The notes under the pieces: generated by a model
Databases searched by the model: none
Told to the model about the DNA's origin: nothing
Seen by the model: only the letters and a program-made list of their open reading frames with translations
Made by a program: the position numbers and the translations under genes
Part shown: piece after piece, positions 14,696 through 21,857 of the stretch
Layout: each line of letters opens with the position of its first letter
Numbering within the stretch: position 1 is the first letter of the stretch
From: Streptomyces solicavernae
Lineage (GTDB): Bacteria > Actinomycetota > Actinomycetes > Streptomycetales > Streptomycetaceae
Direction: 5' to 3'
Length of the DNA: 38,978 bases
Assembly (NCBI RefSeq): GCF_029968095.1
Contig: NZ_JASCIR010000041.1
Location: 1 to 38,978, forward strand

Positions 14696-14891
14696 GGATC
14701 GCATGACCTGGGATCGCATGACGGGATCGCACACTGGGGCTCGTATGACGTGGGATCGACACTGGGGGCTCGTACGACGTGGGATCGCACACTGGGGGCT
14801 CGTATGACCTTGGATCGCACACTGGGGGCTCGTATGACCTTGGATCGCACACTGGGGGACGTATGACCTTGGATCGCACACTGGGGGACGT
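14696..14891 (+). repeat. 29/30-bp tandem array of start-codon/RBS units between the ArsA-like genes
   Basis: The spacer is built from about six imperfect head-to-tail units with the consensus gtatgacctt ggatcgcaca ctgggggctc. The last units are near perfect. Each carries a GGGG(G) ribosome-binding site followed a few bases later by ATG-ACC-TTG-GAT, which is also how the next real gene begins. The array encodes three mini-ORFs: 14703-14807 (34 aa), 14804-14866 (20 aa) and 14863-14895 (10 aa). Successive ones, and finally the ATPase start at 14892, overlap as ATGA. Units of 30 bp keep the frame open, while the 29-bp units create the TGA that couples to the next ATG. This looks like expansion of an ancestral coupled junction. 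Confidence 0.85.
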
Positions 14892-16289
14892 ATGACCTTG
14901 GATCCGGTACCGGCGCTCAATGTCGATCCGCTGATCGACGACCCCACGACCCGGATCATCGTGTGCTGCGGCGCGGGCGGCGTCGGCAAGACCACGACTG
15001 CGGCGGCACTCGGCCTGCGGGCGGCGGAGCGCGGCCGGAAGGTCGTGGTGCTGACCATCGACCCGGCGCGCAGGCTGGCCCAGTCCATGGGCATCGACTC
15101 GCTCGACAACATCCCGCGGCGGGTGAAGGACCTCGACGGGGACGGCGCCGGCGAACTGCACGCGATGATGCTGGACATGAAGCGCACGTTCGACGAGATC
15201 GTCGAGGCGCACGCCGACCCGGAGCGGGCCGAGGCCATCCTCAACAACCCCTTCTACCAGTCGCTTTCGGCGGGCTTCGCGGGCACGCAGGAGTACATGG
15301 CGATGGAGAAGCTGGGCCAGCTGCGGGCCCGGGACGAGTGGGACCTGATCATCGTCGACACGCCGCCGTCGCGTTCGGCCCTGGACTTCCTCGACGCGCC
15401 GAAGAACCTGGGCTCGTTCCTGGACGGCAAGTTCATCCGCGTACTGATGGCTCCGGCGAAGGTCGGCGGGCGGGCCGGGATGAAGTTCCTGAACGTCGGC
15501 ATGTCGGTGATGACGGGCACGCTCGGCAAGCTGCTCGGCGGCCAGTTCCTGAAGGACGTGCAGACGTTCGTGGCCGCGATGGACACGATGTTCGGCGGGT
15601 TCCGTACGCGCGCGGACGCCACGTACCAGCTGCTTCAGGCGCCGGGCACGGCGTTTCTCGTGGTGGCGGCGCCGGAGCGGGACGCGCTGCGGGAGGCCGC
15701 GTACTTCGTGGAGCGGCTTGCCGCGGAGGAGATGCCGCTGGCGGGCCTTGTCCTCAACCGGGTGCACGGCAGCGGCGCCGCCCGGCTGTCGGCCGAGCGG
15801 GCGCTTGCCGCTGCGGAAAATCTTGCCGAGCCTCGCATTGTGGATCAGGACGGCGGGAAGGAAGAACGGGAGCAGGGACAGCTGCCCGACTCTCCCGACT
15901 CTCCCGATTCCACGGCTGACGCGGCTGACACGGCTGACACGGCTTCCACGGTCTCCGCTGCCTCTTCTGGCTCCACGGCTTCTTCGGGCTCCACGGCTTC
16001 TTCGGGCTCCGGTCGGCCCGACGCGCGCGTCTCCGCCGACAGCTCCGCCGACACCTCCGCCGACACCTCCGGCGCGCAGCAACTCGCCGCCGGGCTGCTG
16101 CGGTTGCACGCCGAACGTATGCAACTGCTAGCCCGTGAGCAGCGCACGCGCGATCGTTTCACCGCACTGCACCCGGAAGTCCCGGTGACCGAAGTGGCCG
16201 CCCTGCCCGGTGACGTCCATGACCTCGCCGGTCTGCGCGACATCGGCGACCGCCTGGCGTCCGGCGACCGCCCGGCCGGGGCTGCCTGA
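14892..16289 (+). CDS. ArsA/Get3-like ATPase, second of a pair, with Ser/Thr-rich insert
   Basis: This 465-residue protein has a canonical ArsA/GET3 deviant Walker A, GAGGVGKTT (residues 28-36), switch I around TIDPARRLAQS and switch II VDTPPSRSALDFLD. It is the likely partner of the upstream ATPase. Residues about 317-396 are a low-complexity insert: SPDSPDS, then repeated TAD and SSGSTA units and SADTSADTS. The insert separates the ATPase body from a conserved C-terminal helical part (LLRLHAERMQLLAREQRTRDRF). Its DNA is repetitive (9- and 18-bp units). Translation starts in the repeat array, where the ATG overlaps the stop of the last mini-ORF. The stop lies 29 bp from the convergent wblA stop. 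Confidence 0.88.
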   Translation: MTLDPVPALNVDPLIDDPTTRIIVCCGAGGVGKTTTAAALGLRAAERGRKVVVLTIDPARRLAQSMGIDSLDNIPRRVKDLDGDGAGELHAMMLDMKRTFDEIVEAHADPERAEAILNNPFYQSLSAGFAGTQEYMAMEKLGQLRARDEWDLIIVDTPPSRSALDFLDAPKNLGSFLDGKFIRVLMAPAKVGGRAGMKFLNVGMSVMTGTLGKLLGGQFLKDVQTFVAAMDTMFGGFRTRADATYQLLQAPGTAFLVVAAPERDALREAAYFVERLAAEEMPLAGLVLNRVHGSGAARLSAERALAAAENLAEPRIVDQDGGKEEREQGQLPDSPDSPDSTADAADTADTASTVSAASSGSTASSGSTASSGSGRPDARVSADSSADTSADTSGAQQLAAGLLRLHAERMQLLAREQRTRDRFTALHPEVPVTEVAALPGDVHDLAGLRDIGDRLASGDRPAGAA

Positions 16290-16318
16290 GCGCAGGGCCG
16301 GACCTTCCCCAGGCTCGG

Positions 16319-16708
16319 CTATCCCACGGCGGCGTAAGTCTCGTAGTGCTCCTGCGCGTGGACCTCGTGCACCTCGTGGACCTCGTGGACCTCGTCGAGT
16401 TCGTCGACGTCCACGGGGAGGATGCCCGTACTGCGCTCGTATTCCGTACGCGCGGTCTCCAGGAGCCGGCGCCAGGAGGTCACCGTGGGACGCCTGCGCA
16501 GCAGTGCGCGGCGCTCCCGCTCCGTCATTCCGCCCCACACGCCGAATTCGACGCGATTGTCCAGCGCGTCGGCCAGGCACTCCGTGCGCACCGGGCATCC
16601 GGTGCACACCGCCTTGGCCCGGTTCTGCGCTGCTCCTTGAACGAACAGTTCATCTGGATCGGTAGTGCGGCAGGCCGCCTGCGCACTCCAGTCGGTTACC
16701 CAGCCCAT
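16319..16708 (-). CDS. wblA: WblA, WhiB-like iron-sulfur developmental regulator
   Basis: This is a WhiB-like protein of 129 residues with four cysteines that bind a 4Fe-4S cluster (C13, C35, C38, C44: CTGCPVRTEC), the G(V/I)WGG turn (FGVWGGM, about 55-61) and a basic DNA-binding tail (ERERRALLRRRP). The MGWVTDWSAQAACRTTD start and the ArsA/PBP neighbours identify WblA. WblA controls the switch to sporulation and represses antibiotic production in Streptomyces. I chose the ATG at 16708, which has GGAGAGGA ten bases upstream; a GTG at 16765 would add 19 residues. The C-terminus carries repeated EVH tripeptides (residues about 96-107) from a 9-bp DNA repeat, making it longer than the roughly 112 residues I recall for the S. 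coelicolor protein. Confidence 0.9.
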   Translation of the reverse strand: MGWVTDWSAQAACRTTDPDELFVQGAAQNRAKAVCTGCPVRTECLADALDNRVEFGVWGGMTERERRALLRRRPTVTSWRRLLETARTEYERSTGILPVDVDELDEVHEVHEVHEVHAQEHYETYAAVG

Positions 16709-17080
16709 ACCGGCGCCGTCCTCTCCCGAATCGAGGCTCCCCCACGGCGGCAGCGGCATATTCACCGCCGCCAGTTGAGGACGTTACGGAAGGCGGGCAC
16801 AGCGCAACACCCCCTTCGGGCCCAATCTTGAATGGCCCGAACGGACTATGCGTAAGCGGCAGATCACCCGACGGAGTGAGCCAAAGACAAGCGCGACTAT
16901 CTACGGAAAATCGGGACAGTTCAGTTGCACCACAACGGACGCCGAGTGACACACCGGGCGGATTCGGGCACCGCGAAGGGTCGTTGCCGTGACAGTGACG
17001 ACCAGCTTAGGCCAAGGCGTTACGCCTGTCCGGCGATTCGGAACGTAGGCCTTTGACTAGGACTTTCGCTCGCGCCTCAG
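16709..17080. other. Long upstream region of wblA
   Basis: No gene is apparent. This region separates divergent wblA and the PBP gene and is long, as expected for a highly regulated developmental gene. GTGAC pentamers occur at 16946-16950, 16989-16993 and 16995-16999; the half-sites of the developmental repressor BldD contain similar GTnAC cores. The arrangement does not give a clear BldD palindrome. I could not assign a promoter for wblA with confidence. Confidence 0.35.
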
Positions 17081-17229
17081 GTGTGCATGCGCCACATGTG
17101 AGGCGCGACGTGTGTAGGCGTCACGTGTGTAGGCGTCACGTGTGCAGGCATCACATGTGCTTGCGTCACGCGTGCATGCATCACATGTGCATGCGTCACG
17201 CGTGCATGCCTCAGAAGTGCACGCGGTCG
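17081..17229. repeat. 15-bp tandem repeat, about ten copies, upstream of the PBP gene
   Basis: Units of 15 bp (one of 14) with consensus GTGTGCATGCGTCAC run from 17081 to 17229, ending eight bases before the PBP -10 element. Being a multiple of three, the array is open on both strands: HVCRRHVCR-type on the plus strand and ACTRDACTCDA-type pentapeptides on the minus. There is no ribosome-binding site or start to suggest that either is translated. Adjacent units differ mainly at purine/pyrimidine transitions. Confidence 0.85.
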
Positions 17230-17236
17230 TACGGAT

Positions 17237-17242
17237 TAGGCT
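17237..17242 (+). promoter_or_regulatory. Putative -10 for leaderless PBP gene
   Basis: TAGGCT ends six bases before the ATG at 17249, with no Shine-Dalgarno sequence between. The -35 region would fall inside the last units of the 15-bp repeat array, so array changes could alter expression. Confidence 0.5.
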
Positions 17243-17248
17243 GCCCTC

Positions 17249-19498
17249 ATGGGAAAAAAGCGCTCGGGCGGAGGCCTGTCCCCGACTCAGCAGGCCGCGA
17301 AGTTCCTCGGCGTCAGCGCCCTCGCGGGAGCTGTGCTCGCCGGTATCGCCCTGCCCGCGGCAGGCGCGCTCGGCCTGGCGGCCAAGGGGTCGGTCGAGGA
17401 GTTCGACGAGATCCCGGCCAACTTGAAGCGTCCGCCACTCAGTCAGCGCACGACGATCCTGGACAGCGAGGGCGGCACGATCGCCACGGTCTTCTCGCGC
17501 GACCGCACCCTCGTGGATCTCAAGGACATCTCGCCGTACATGCAGAAGGCGATCATCGCGATCGAGGACTCGCGGTTCTACGAGCACGGCGCGGTCGACG
17601 TGAAGGGCATCCTGCGCGCGCTCAACGAGAACGCCCAGTCGGGCACCGTCTCGCAGGGCGCGTCCACGCTCACGCAGCAGTACGTGAAGAACGTCTTCGT
17701 CGAGGAGGCGGGCAACGACCCGACGAAGGTCGCCGAGGCCACCCAGCAGACCCTCGGCCGCAAGATCCGTGAGCTCAAGTACGCGATCCAGGTCGAGCAG
17801 GAGCTGGGCAAGAAGCAGATCCTGGAGAACTACCTCAACATCACGTTCTTCGGCCAGCAGGCGTACGGCGTCGAGGCGGCCTCTCAGCGCTACTTCTCCA
17901 AGTCGGCCAAGGACTTGGAGCTGGACGAGGCCGCGCTGCTCGCCGGCATCGTCCAGTCCCCGAGCCGGTACGACCCGGTCAACGACTCGGAGGAGGCCAG
18001 GAAGCGGCGCAACATCGTACTGAACCGCATGGTCGCCACCCGCGACATCACGCAGGAGGAGGCCGACGCCGCCAAGAAGAAGCCGCTCGGCCTTGAGGTC
18101 AGCCGCCCGCGCGAGGGCTGCATCACGGCCACGCGCGGCGCCGGGTTCTTCTGCGACTACGTCCGCAACGCGTTCCTGAACGACCCGGCCTTCGGCGAGA
18201 CCCGCGAGGACCGGGTGAAGATCTGGGACAAGGGCGGCCTGAAGATCCGTACGACGCTCGACCCGCAGGCCCAGGAATCCGTGCAGACGGCCATAAAGGA
18301 CAACGTCCGCCAGAGCGACCAGGTGGCCACGGCGGTCACCATCGTCGAGCCGGGCACCGGCAAGATCCTCGGCATGGGCCAGTCCCGCCCGTACGGCTCC
18401 GACATCAGCAAGGGCGAGCTGTCCTACAACCTCTCCGTGGACAAGCGGATGGGCGGCGGAGCGGGCTACCAGCCGGGCTCCACGTTCAAGCCGATCGTCG
18501 CCGCGGCCGCCCTTGAGCAGGGCAAGTCGCCGACGCAGAAATACGCTTCGCCGTACGAGATGCCGTATCCCAGCCCGGTGGACACCTGCTCCGGGCAGTG
18601 GACGAACACGCGGAACGAGAAGCTCACCAACGAGAACGAGAAAGAGGTCGGCCCCTACGGGATGAAGGAGGCGACCGCCAAGTCGGTCAACACCTACTAC
18701 GTGGAGCTGATCAGCGACATCGGGATCTGCCCGGTGACCTCGATGGCCGAGAAGATGGGCGTCAACCGCGCGGACGGGGAGCAGATGGCGCAGGCCCCGT
18801 CGATCGCGCTCGGCACACAGGAGATGTCGCCGCTGACGATGGCGGCCGCGTACGCGACGTTCGCGAGCCGGGGCATCTACTGCACGCCCATCGCGATCGA
18901 GTCGGTCATCGACGCCGACGGCAAGTCCATGCCGGTGCCGAAGACCAAGTGCAACCGGGCCATGTCGACGAAGACCGCCGACACCGTGAACACCCTGCTC
19001 AAGGGCGTGGTCGAGGACGGCACCGGCAAGCAGGCCGGCCTCGGCAGCCGCCCCAGCGCGGGCAAGACCGGAACCACCGACTTCCGCTACGCCGCCTGGT
19101 TCGTGGGCTACACGCCGAACATGGCCGGCGCGGTCTGGGTCGGCGACCCGGAGCACAAGCGGCAGATGACCGACATCACCATCGGCGGCAACTACTACCC
19201 CAAGGTCTACGGCGGCGAGGTCCCCGGGCCCATCTGGAAGGCGGCGATGTCGGGCGCCCTGGCCGGCAAGCCCGCGCCGGACTTCAACCTCGTCGACATC
19301 CCCAAGGACAAGCCGAAGGACCACGAAAAGGACGAGGCCGACGACGAGGACCAGAAGCCCGGCAAGCCGGAGAAGCCGGGCGGCGGCGGCAACCCGTGGC
19401 CGGACTTCACGATCCCGCCGGACGTCCTGGGCGGCAACGGAAACGGCGGAGGCAACGGCGGCGGCAACGGCGGAGGGCGGTGGCCGCAACCGCGGTGA
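17249..19498 (+). CDS. Class A penicillin-binding protein (GT51 + transpeptidase)
   Basis: This 749-residue bifunctional peptidoglycan synthase has a short cytoplasmic start and one membrane helix (about 18-45). The GT51 glycosyltransferase domain has catalytic glutamate E106 in AIEDSRFYEH, then QGASTLTQQ and ENYLN. The transpeptidase has S411-x-x-K414 (GSTFKP), S479-V-N481 and K606-T-G-T-T. A charged Lys/Asp linker (about 685-715) and a Gly/Asn-rich tail (GNGNGGGNGGGN) extend outside. It acts at the outer face of the membrane in cell-wall synthesis. It is divergent from wblA, probably leaderless, and ends at a strong terminator. Confidence 0.94.
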   Translation: MGKKRSGGGLSPTQQAAKFLGVSALAGAVLAGIALPAAGALGLAAKGSVEEFDEIPANLKRPPLSQRTTILDSEGGTIATVFSRDRTLVDLKDISPYMQKAIIAIEDSRFYEHGAVDVKGILRALNENAQSGTVSQGASTLTQQYVKNVFVEEAGNDPTKVAEATQQTLGRKIRELKYAIQVEQELGKKQILENYLNITFFGQQAYGVEAASQRYFSKSAKDLELDEAALLAGIVQSPSRYDPVNDSEEARKRRNIVLNRMVATRDITQEEADAAKKKPLGLEVSRPREGCITATRGAGFFCDYVRNAFLNDPAFGETREDRVKIWDKGGLKIRTTLDPQAQESVQTAIKDNVRQSDQVATAVTIVEPGTGKILGMGQSRPYGSDISKGELSYNLSVDKRMGGGAGYQPGSTFKPIVAAAALEQGKSPTQKYASPYEMPYPSPVDTCSGQWTNTRNEKLTNENEKEVGPYGMKEATAKSVNTYYVELISDIGICPVTSMAEKMGVNRADGEQMAQAPSIALGTQEMSPLTMAAAYATFASRGIYCTPIAIESVIDADGKSMPVPKTKCNRAMSTKTADTVNTLLKGVVEDGTGKQAGLGSRPSAGKTGTTDFRYAAWFVGYTPNMAGAVWVGDPEHKRQMTDITIGGNYYPKVYGGEVPGPIWKAAMSGALAGKPAPDFNLVDIPKDKPKDHEKDEADDEDQKPGKPEKPGGGGNPWPDFTIPPDVLGGNGNGGGNGGGNGGGRWPQPR

Positions 19499-19532
19499 GG
19501 ACCCGTTCGGCGTCCGTACGTGAGCGCGCAGC

Positions 19533-19575
19533 GTGAAGGAGGGCGCCCCCTGGGCCAGGGGGCGCCCTCCTTCAC
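19533..19575 (+). terminator. Perfect 20-bp hairpin after the PBP gene
   Basis: 19533-19552 pairs perfectly with 19556-19575 across a GGC loop. It is a very strong stem 34 bp after the PBP stop, with no T-tract. Its 3' arm ends in CTTCAC, which is also the start of the 17-bp tandem repeat that follows. Confidence 0.85.
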
Positions 19576-19704
19576 GTACCGCCGGGCTTCACGTACCGCC
19601 GGGCTTCAACTACCACCAGGCTTCACGTACCACCAGGCTTCACGTACCACCAGGCTCACGTACCGCCGGGCTTCACGTACCACCGGTTTCACGTACCGCC
19701 GAGG
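19570..19704. repeat. 17-bp tandem repeat, eight copies, seeded at a terminator arm
   Basis: Units with consensus CTTCACGTACCRCCRGG start at 19570, 19587, 19604, 19621, 19638, 19655 (16 bp), 19671 and 19688. The first copy begins within the 3' arm of the PBP terminator. The array fills the space between the convergent PBP and YqeY-like genes, so it lies between two gene ends. Confidence 0.9.
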
Positions 19705-19708
19705 CGAA

Positions 19709-20173
19709 TCAGCCCGTGAGGAGCTGCTTGACCACCGCGGCGACTCGGCCGCCCTCCGCCTGGCCCGCGACCTTCGGGTTCACGATCTTCATGACCTGGC
19801 CCATCGCGCGCGGCCCCTCGGCCCCGGCGGCCTTCGCCTCCTCGACGGCCTGCGCGACGATCTCCTTCAGCTCGTCGTCGCTCAGCTGCTTGGGCAGGTA
19901 GACCGCGAGCACCTCGCCCTCGGCCTTCTCCCGCTCGGCCTGCTCGGCACGGCCGCCCTGGGCGAAGGCCTCCGCCGCCTCGCGGCGCTTCTTCGCCTCG
20001 CGGGCGATCACCTTCTGCACCTCGTCGTCGGAGAGCTCGCGGGCGGACGTGCCCGAGACCTCCTCCTTCGTGATGGCGGTCAGGGTCAGGCGGAGCGTGG
20101 AGGAGCGCAGCTCGTCGCGCTCCCTGATCGCCGCGGTGAGGTCTTCCTGCAGCTTGGACTTGAGCGTGGTCAT
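19709..20173 (-). CDS. GatB/YqeY-domain protein
   Basis: This 154-residue protein matches the stand-alone YqeY family: MTTLKSKLQEDLTAAIRERD, a Lys/Arg/Glu-rich helix (VQKVIAREAKKRREAAEAF) and the C-terminal GQVMKIVNPKVAGQAEG...VKQLL segment shared with the GatB tail domain. The family binds tRNA as part of amidotransferases, but the role of the stand-alone protein is unclear. The ATG is at 20173. It converges on the PBP gene across a repeat array and is divergent from the metallophosphoesterase gene. Confidence 0.88.
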   Translation of the reverse strand: MTTLKSKLQEDLTAAIRERDELRSSTLRLTLTAITKEEVSGTSARELSDDEVQKVIAREAKKRREAAEAFAQGGRAEQAEREKAEGEVLAVYLPKQLSDDELKEIVAQAVEEAKAAGAEGPRAMGQVMKIVNPKVAGQAEGGRVAAVVKQLLTG

Positions 20174-20227
20174 GGCCCAAGTGTCGCAGGTACGGGACCG
20201 GTGACGCCCGCGGATTTCCCGGCGGCA

Positions 20228-20374
20228 GGCAGCGGTGCGGCACCGATACGGCTGCCGGTGCGGCAGCAGTACGCCAGCAACACGGCAGTGGCACGGCAGC
20301 GACACGACAGCGGTACGGCAGCGGTACGGCAGTGGCACGGCAGCGATACGCAGTAGTACGAGAGCGGTACGACT
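20228..20374. repeat. About 12-bp degenerate tandem repeat upstream of the phosphoesterase gene
   Basis: A run of roughly a dozen GGTACGGCAGCG-like units with slips and substitutions fills most of the space between the divergent YqeY-like (start 20173) and phosphoesterase (start 20403) genes. It occupies the region where both promoters should be. It is more degenerate than the other arrays nearby. Confidence 0.7.
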
Positions 20375-20402
20375 TCCGCAGCGCTTCTGCAACGATGGGC
20401 GT

Positions 20403-21344
20403 ATGCGCGCGCGATACGGAGTACCTGTGGGAATCACCGCGGCCACAGCCGCCGGTGTGGTGTACGCGGCCGGGTTCGAGGCCCGCTCCTTCCGGCTCCG
20501 ACGGGTCACGGTTCCGGTGCTCCCCGACGGGATGCGGCCGCTGCGGGTGCTCCAGGTCTCCGACATCCACATGGTGAGCGGGCAGCGCAAGAAGCAGCGC
20601 TGGCTCCAGTCCCTCGCGGGCCTGCGCCCCGACTTCGTCATCAACACCGGCGACAACCTCTCCGACCCGGAGGGCGTCCCCGAGGCCCTGGACGCACTCG
20701 GCCCGCTGATGGAGTTCCCCGGCGCGTACGTCTTCGGCTCCAACGACTACTACGGCCCCAAACTCCGCAACCCCGCCCGGTACTTGATCGAGAAGCTGCA
20801 GGGCCGACACGGCCTGAACGGCAACGCGCCCGCGGTCGGCGTCGTCCACAACCCGTGGGAGGACCTGCGCGACGCGTTCGACGCGGCGGGCTGGGTCGGC
20901 CTCACCAACGCCCGCGGCACGCTCAAGATCGACGGGTACGAGATCGGCCTCACCGGCGTGGACGACCCGCACATCAAGCGCGACCGGTACGCCCGCGTGG
21001 CCGGCGGCCCGGAGTCGGGCGCCGACTTCTCCATCGGCGTGGTGCACGCCCCGTACATCCGCTCCCTCGACGCGTTCACGGCCGACGGCTACCCGCTGGT
21101 CCTCGCCGGGCACACCCACGGCGGCCAGCTGCGCATCCCGTTCTACGGCGCCCTCGTCACCAACTGCGACCTGGACACGGACCGCGCCAAGGGCCTCTCC
21201 CGGCACACCGCCGGCGACCACGACTCGTACCTCCACGTCTCCGCAGGCTGCGGCACAAACCGCTACACCCCGGTCCGCTTCGCCTGCCCCCCGGAGGCGA
21301 CGCTGCTGACGCTTACGGGGCGGGGTGGGGGTCGGGAGGCCTGA
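20403..21344 (+). CDS. Calcineurin-like metallophosphoesterase, membrane-anchored (YkuE/YaeI-like)
   Basis: This 313-residue protein has the metallophosphoesterase motifs in order: VSDIHM (metal ligands Asp, His), NTGDNLSD, GSNDYYG (in place of GNHD), VVHAP and AGHTHGGQLRIP. An N-terminal hydrophobic segment (GITAATAAGVVYAAGF) can serve as a membrane anchor. Relatives include YkuE and the lipid-A precursor enzyme YaeI-type phosphodiesterases. I see an Asn-Asp replacement of the usual His in the third motif (GSND for GNHD), a known variant in this subgroup. The ATG at 20403 has weak Shine-Dalgarno support. Confidence 0.87.
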   Translation: MRARYGVPVGITAATAAGVVYAAGFEARSFRLRRVTVPVLPDGMRPLRVLQVSDIHMVSGQRKKQRWLQSLAGLRPDFVINTGDNLSDPEGVPEALDALGPLMEFPGAYVFGSNDYYGPKLRNPARYLIEKLQGRHGLNGNAPAVGVVHNPWEDLRDAFDAAGWVGLTNARGTLKIDGYEIGLTGVDDPHIKRDRYARVAGGPESGADFSIGVVHAPYIRSLDAFTADGYPLVLAGHTHGGQLRIPFYGALVTNCDLDTDRAKGLSRHTAGDHDSYLHVSAGCGTNRYTPVRFACPPEATLLTLTGRGGGREA

Positions 21345-21462
21345 CGGCGGGAGGCCGGGCGGCGACCCCGCCCCCGGGGCCGCCGAAACCGGATTTCGTC
21401 TACGGGCGACGGTCCGCTAAAGTAATCGATGTCGCCGCGACGGTTCACCACAGCAGCGACAT

Positions 21463-21536
21463 CGGGGTGTAGCGCAGCTTGGCAGCGCGCTTCGTTCGGG
21501 ACGAAGAGGTCGTGGGTTCAAATCCCGCCACCCCGA
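21463..21536 (+). tRNA. tRNA-Pro (anticodon CGG)
   Basis: The 74-nt cloverleaf has a 7-bp acceptor stem (CGGGGTG with CACCCCG), a D-arm GCGCAGCTTGGCAGCGC, and an anticodon stem-loop CTTCG-TTCGGGA-CGAAG with anticodon CGG at positions 34-36. The T-arm is GTGGG-TTCAAAT-CCCGC, and the discriminator is A at 21536. CCA is not encoded. tRNA-Pro genes are known integration sites of actinomycete elements such as pSAM2, and genes typical of such an element follow. Confidence 0.96.
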
Positions 21537-21553
21537 CAGAGAAGTACCAGGTC

Positions 21554-21586
21554 AAGGGCCTGATCCGGAATCCGGATCAGGCCCTT
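21554..21586 (+). terminator. tRNA-Pro terminator
   Basis: A perfect 15-bp stem (21554-21568 with 21572-21586) with an AAT loop follows the tRNA 3' end by 17 bp, with a short TTCCT after it. It should end tRNA transcription. If the tRNA is an attachment site, this hairpin is on the element side or was supplied by it. Confidence 0.85.
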
Positions 21587-21857
21587 CCTGCGTCTCTGGT
21601 GATCGTTTGGGAGAAATCTGGGAGACGATCTTGGTCGGGGTCGTCGAAGTGATCCAGCCATGGGGCGCGGATCGCCTCTCCCACTCGCTTCGCCGTTGTG
21701 CGCGTTCGTAAAGTCGGTGCTGCGCGAGCCGAAGTCCCCTGCAGGACAGGGACGTAGCGCGAGACGGCTGATATGCCGGTTGTCAGCTCAGACGGCGCCG
21801 GGAAGCGTGGTGCCTCCTGCGGCCGATGAGGCGCGGGGAGTCCACGGAGGGGGAACC
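21587..21857. other. Region after tRNA: possible integrase arm sites
   Basis: No gene is evident. TTTGGGAGA and TCTGGGAGA are direct repeats at about 21607-21632, bracketed by an inverted GATCGT/ACGATC pair. Short spaced direct repeats beside a tRNA attachment site are what tyrosine-integrase arm-binding sites look like. Shortly before 21858 a GGAGGGGGA ribosome-binding site serves the next gene. Confidence 0.35.

Noticed and set aside
14696..14891. CRISPR array interpretation of the 29/30-bp repeats
   Set aside because: The units are directly head to tail without spacers, and no cas genes are nearby.
16946..16999. BldD operator upstream of wblA
   Set aside because: There are three GTGAC pentamers but no properly spaced inverted pair. 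I keep it only as a remark.
17081..17229. CRISPR-like or pentapeptide-repeat gene
   Set aside because: Units of 15 bp have no unique spacers, so it is not CRISPR. The minus-strand ACTRDA-type repeats do not match the A(D/N)LXX pentapeptide pattern, and no start or ribosome-binding site is present.
17057..19489. Very long open frame (810 codons) on the minus strand opposite the PBP gene
   Set aside because: It is a mirror frame of a GC-rich gene with clear GT51 and transpeptidase motifs on the plus strand. It has no recognisable domain, and its end consists of the 15-bp tandem repeat.
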